Origin: Phymatolithon calcareum | Taxonomy: Eukaryota; Rhodophyta; Florideophyceae; Hapalidiales | DNA length: 64,000 bases | Direction: 5' to 3' | NCBI GenBank assembly: GCA_977006965.1 | Contig: OZ345357.1 | Span: 1,302,001 to 1,366,000 of the forward strand | Part shown: positions 60,478 through 64,000 of the stretch, one piece after another | How positions within the stretch are numbered: position 1 is the first letter of the stretch | Layout: each line of letters begins with the position of its first letter | Made by a program: the position numbers and the translations under genes | The notes under the pieces: model-generated | The model's database searches: none | What the model saw: only the letters and a program-made list of their open reading frames with translations | Told to the model about the DNA's origin: nothing

Positions 60478-63400
60478 ATGTCTTGTGAACTACCGTGCAA
60501 TCCGTGGATCGTCTACACCGTCTACGCCGCCGCTTTCATCCCGCTCGCATTCATTTACGGCCTGGACTTCATCACTGATAGGTGGAGGACGATTCGTGAG
60601 ACCTGGCAGAACGGCATGTTTCAGCTGTTCATCTCGCTGCCCTGTCTTGCGTATGTCATTTTCTACATTGTTCTCCAAATCGGCGGCAGGGACCACAAGG
60701 AGGCAGCTTCCGCCATCACAGTGGCAGTATTCAACGCGTACCATGTTGTTCGAACGGTTTGGGGTCTGTTGCAGCTTTCTGAGTTCCGAAACTGGAACGT
60801 ACATGCCTTAACCTGTCTTATCAAGCTTCAGTACGAGGCATCGTATCACCCGCCGTCCTTGTTGTCTTTGTTCACCACCAATTTGTCGTCAAGAGTTCGT
60901 GATTTCTGCTTTTTCCGGACAAGAGGAACCAATGCTCTTGATGATGAGCTGGGAAGATCCGGTATGTCGCTGAGAGATGTTGGGAGAACAGTGGACAATG
61001 ATATGCTTGTCAACAGCTCACTCATTGACAATGAGATCACTGGTCATGACCTCCCAATGTGCCCCGTTTTCCGTTCCAGCGTTGAGTACAGTGAACAGGA
61101 ACGACACAGTCGCTTCGCACGATTTGTTGCGTCGCATTTGAGATCTACGCTACCAGAAGAATGTGCCGTCCGTTGGTTAGTGTCATTCCTCGCAAAGTTT
61201 GGAAGTCGATGGCTTGCTCATACCAAACATTTGTCTGACGCCACATGTGATGGCTTCCGCGGCGAAGAGCGGTGGAGTAAATCTCGAGATCTTGCAGTTG
61301 TGGCAATGATGCACACAACGGACGGGATGGTGACTGAGACCGGATCAACAGAAAATTTTGCTTCTCTGTTTTCTCCGTTTCACGAGTTTTGCACTGCCCC
61401 CAACAGCTGCGTTGACTCCGAAGTTAACGTCAGTGAAATACACTCGCTTCCTTTTCAAATGAATGGGTACGAGAACAGGGACTCTGACGACGACTCTGAC
61501 GAGGACATCGTGTTTGACTTTGCCCATCAAGCAGCAACGATAAAAGACGCTGTAAGAGATGACTGGCATAAAGCGTCTCTGAACAAGTTGCATGATGAAG
61601 AGAGAACGGCGGTCGAGAACATGTCTGCTGCGCAGCTAGCTTGTTTCGCCAAGCTTATGCATCAGGACCGAATGCGCTGGAAGAAGACTGAAAGGCGTCC
61701 TCACCGTGTGCGGTTTCCTGTCGAACTGTTGCTCCGCACCTTCACTTACCAGTTAGGCGGAGATCATGAGCAAAATATTGATGAAATCCTCAAGAGACTT
61801 CCCTTTGCCCTGCCCAGCCTTCAACTTCCAGTCTGGTCGCTGAATGATGGAGTGTTACAAGAGAGCATTCATATGGATAACTGCGTTTCTCTGGAGAGTG
61901 GTGACAGAAATAATTCTTCTTTTGAGACCTTACAACTCATGACTGAAGAAGATGGACATCGTTCCGCTTTTCAACAGCAGGTCAACCTCGAAACCGCCCG
62001 ACTTCAGGCAAGTATCATGACTCCTGGCGGAATGAAAACAAGCCGCTTCATCGGGTGTGTCGCTGAAATTGTGCGGAGTGCGCTTGCAGAATGGGTCGAA
62101 AAGTACGGCAACGATACCATCGGCTGGTCGTCACGTATTTCGGCTATGAGATTGAGCTTTCGTTGCAGCACACAGCTATGCTCCACATTTCAGGAAATCG
62201 AGGAGGACAATACCCGTGCTCATAGGTGGAATATGAGACTGGTTTGGGAAATCCAATCATTCTTGCGATGGAAGATTGGAGAAGAGCCCGAAGATATTGA
62301 CACGGACCTGCGGAAGTCAGAAGCACTCGTGATGCTGTTTATTCTTGGTTTTCCATCAGTACGAATCGAACATTGCGGAGAGTGTGAAAGTACAGCCACG
62401 GAGAGCAATGACCCTGTGATCACTTTCGTACAGAAATTTACAGTGGCACCGATTGGCGGTCCTCAAAAAATTGTGATTACAGTTGAAGTGAACGTTGAGG
62501 CCAGATGGGTCTCTTTGCGCATGGAATTGGAAGGTGTTGTATTTGACTGGCAAGGTTGGAAAGACACATTCATGGGCAGCATGTGTGCACAGAAAAGATG
62601 GAGACTAAGTCGCGGGATCTCGAAGCATGAAACACTCCGCGAAGAAGGGAATCAATCTCAACTTTCCGAATCTATTCAGGAGATTGAATCGCCGGGATAT
62701 CGTGAATATAATTCTTGGGCTGGTTGGCCCCCATTCATGCCGGAGATTGCCCAATATGAGTTCAAGGAAAGACTATTTATAAATACTTTTGATATTGAGT
62801 ATTTGAATTCTGCACTGGATGCGCACTATCATAGTCAGTCGAGAGAAGAGGTCGGACCTGTGTACGAGGATGGAAGGGTCGCGCTTGAAGGTGGTCGCAA
62901 GAACGAGGCGATGATTGTTTTTGGGCGTTGCATAAGAGAACAAGGAGACAGACGCGCTTTGCAAGATTTCGCCGATATTCTTCTGAAACAGAATCCTGTG
63001 AACAGGAATGATGCACGCCTATTGTGGATCAGGATGTACTCATGGTACGAGATATTGATTAATCGAAGACCAAGAGAGTTGGCCCATGACGTTTCCAATG
63101 AAATCGATCTTCAGCTACTGGCAGACAAGTGTGGACGTTTGTTGGAATCGACGGAAGACGATTGGCGTTTTGAGTATCTGAAAGCCTTTTCGTTGTTTCA
63201 TGTGAACGGGCCAGAGAATGCTGTGTCGGAGGCAGCCGTTTGTACAATGGAATCTATTCTTGTGAAAGGGAATGTCCCTTTCATTGCACTCCATCTCGCT
63301 ATCGCGTATCAAAGTCTATACGTGGAGTCGCGTGACTTGTTACAAAGGCAGCTCGCAGTACATGCTATTGTGCGAGCGGACATTGATTATCCAGTCAGTT

Positions 63401-64000
63401 TCGGTGCTCACCTCGGGATGTTACTCGAAAAAGGATTTTACACTTTTCGTAACAAGAAGCACATCTCCAAGTTGATCTCGTCCTGTTCGGAAGATTCCAT
63501 GTATTGTGGTGATGGGAAACGGTTGCAAGAACTATTTGAAAGGCTGTTCCTCATGCCTGAAACTCCAGACGGACACATAGATGGAAGTCGGCTCTCATTC
63601 GGAATGGGCAATCATCCAAAAGACGCTATCAGAGTTTACAAGAAGATTCTGCCTCGGGGGGGACAAAAGGCGTATGCATATAATCGTCTCGGATTGATAT
63701 ATCACCAGGGAGGACCAGATGTTCCGATCAACAGTTCAGATGCGAACAGTAGCTACTCGAATGCAATCGAGCGTGGGTCCACAGAAGCTCTTTGTAACAT
63801 GGGTGTTTTACTAAATGGAAACCAGGCCGAGGGCGATAACATTTCGTCGCTGCGAAAGGCTGTCGCGACCGGGAACAGTACAGCAATGAATAACCTGGGA
63901 GTGGCGTACGATCTTGGAAACGGAGTCGAGCGGAATGCTGTGGAAGCCAAGAAGCTCTACGAGCAAGCCATTGAAAAAGACCAAAATCCGATTGCTATTT
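60478..64000 (+). CDS. membrane protein with C-terminal Sel1-like repeats, copy 4 (3' end outside window)
   Basis: Open from ATG to the window end (1174 codons), so no stop is seen and the last Sel1-like unit is cut. This is the most divergent copy in the N-terminal two thirds (DRWRTIRETWQNGMFQLF, CFFRTRGTNALDDELGRS, ILKRLPFALPSLQLPVW, FLRWKIGEEPEDIDTDL), with a short in-frame loss giving VITFVQKF for VITLESDGVQKF. In the repeat part it shares RNDARLLWIRM and TEDDWRFEYLK with copy 3, SSCSEDSMYCGD and GGQKAYAYN with copy 1, and has private loops (IESPGYREYNSWAG; RLFINTFDIEYL; KGNVPFIAL; DYPVSFGAH). A block of about 240 bases (62433-62672) appears identical in all four copies. Confidence 0.85.
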   Translation, partial: MSCELPCNPWIVYTVYAAAFIPLAFIYGLDFITDRWRTIRETWQNGMFQLFISLPCLAYVIFYIVLQIGGRDHKEAASAITVAVFNAYHVVRTVWGLLQLSEFRNWNVHALTCLIKLQYEASYHPPSLLSLFTTNLSSRVRDFCFFRTRGTNALDDELGRSGMSLRDVGRTVDNDMLVNSSLIDNEITGHDLPMCPVFRSSVEYSEQERHSRFARFVASHLRSTLPEECAVRWLVSFLAKFGSRWLAHTKHLSDATCDGFRGEERWSKSRDLAVVAMMHTTDGMVTETGSTENFASLFSPFHEFCTAPNSCVDSEVNVSEIHSLPFQMNGYENRDSDDDSDEDIVFDFAHQAATIKDAVRDDWHKASLNKLHDEERTAVENMSAAQLACFAKLMHQDRMRWKKTERRPHRVRFPVELLLRTFTYQLGGDHEQNIDEILKRLPFALPSLQLPVWSLNDGVLQESIHMDNCVSLESGDRNNSSFETLQLMTEEDGHRSAFQQQVNLETARLQASIMTPGGMKTSRFIGCVAEIVRSALAEWVEKYGNDTIGWSSRISAMRLSFRCSTQLCSTFQEIEEDNTRAHRWNMRLVWEIQSFLRWKIGEEPEDIDTDLRKSEALVMLFILGFPSVRIEHCGECESTATESNDPVITFVQKFTVAPIGGPQKIVITVEVNVEARWVSLRMELEGVVFDWQGWKDTFMGSMCAQKRWRLSRGISKHETLREEGNQSQLSESIQEIESPGYREYNSWAGWPPFMPEIAQYEFKERLFINTFDIEYLNSALDAHYHSQSREEVGPVYEDGRVALEGGRKNEAMIVFGRCIREQGDRRALQDFADILLKQNPVNRNDARLLWIRMYSWYEILINRRPRELAHDVSNEIDLQLLADKCGRLLESTEDDWRFEYLKAFSLFHVNGPENAVSEAAVCTMESILVKGNVPFIALHLAIAYQSLYVESRDLLQRQLAVHAIVRADIDYPVSFGAHLGMLLEKGFYTFRNKKHISKLISSCSEDSMYCGDGKRLQELFERLFLMPETPDGHIDGSRLSFGMGNHPKDAIRVYKKILPRGGQKAYAYNRLGLIYHQGGPDVPINSSDANSSYSNAIERGSTEALCNMGVLLNGNQAEGDNISSLRKAVATGNSTAMNNLGVAYDLGNGVERNAVEAKKLYEQAIEKDQNPIAI

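Larger units (their letters stand above)
57604..64000. repeat. tandem unit 4 (incomplete at window end)
   Basis: Leader and most of the Sel1-like gene are present. The leader resembles unit 2 without insertions, keeping the segment of about 88 bp missing from unit 1. A deletion of about 17 bases near 58025 joins short leader frames. The array may continue beyond the window. Confidence 0.9.

Noticed and set aside
6463-64000. Tandem array as a pure assembly artefact
   Set aside because: Units carry different transposon insertions with clean target duplications, private deletions and divergent genes, so they are distinct DNA; exact copy number still needs long reads.

Overview
The window looks like nuclear DNA of a multicellular red alga (a Chondrus-like florideophyte is my best guess; inference). 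The reasons are eukaryotic genes (ribosomal protein L35/uL29, the spliceosomal cyclophilin CWC27, a PSME3IP1/FAM192A-type protein, a Golgi sulfotransferase of the kind that decorates sulfated galactans), very few introns, short intergenic spaces, and a Copia retrotransposon among several non-autonomous DNA transposons. I saw no bacterial operon structure, rRNA, tRNA or CRISPR array.

Layout. Positions 1-6462 are single-copy: an empty 1.5 kb stretch, a type II membrane carbohydrate sulfotransferase (1496-3262), RPL35 (3720-4100) and a two-exon PLP aminotransferase of the kynurenine/glutamine transaminase family on the minus strand (4372-5863). From 6463 to the end the window is one tandem array of a segment of about 14.3 kb: unit 1 (6463-20796), unit 2 (20797-43316, enlarged by a 7.4 kb Copia element and two MITE-like insertions), unit 3 (43317-57603, with two other MITE-like insertions) and unit 4 (57604 to the window end, incomplete). 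Each full unit holds, in order: a mostly noncoding leader with short ORFs and a strong hairpin; a large plus-strand gene for a membrane protein of about 1260 residues with C-terminal Sel1-like repeats; a decayed BTB-BACK gene; a possible small spliced gene; a basic/acidic coiled-coil gene; a truncated amino-acid transporter pseudogene; CWC27; and a PSME3IP1-like gene.

The passenger genes are nearly identical between units and several are decaying, each copy with its own lesions. The Sel1-like genes are open in all four units, yet they differ strongly at short, discrete, in-frame loops set in almost unchanged sequence, and the loop versions are reassorted between copies. This is the pattern of a diversifying, gene-converting recognition-type gene family and is the most interesting content of the window. 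No function is proven by sequence alone.

Two further points stand out. The Copia element carries an extra long ORF on the strand opposite to gag-pol, with a possible Cys-His protease-like C-terminus. The intergenic DNA is full of TACAGTA/TACTGTA motifs, and comparison of the units shows these are 5-bp insertions at TA sites, which is what Tc1/mariner-type excision leaves behind.
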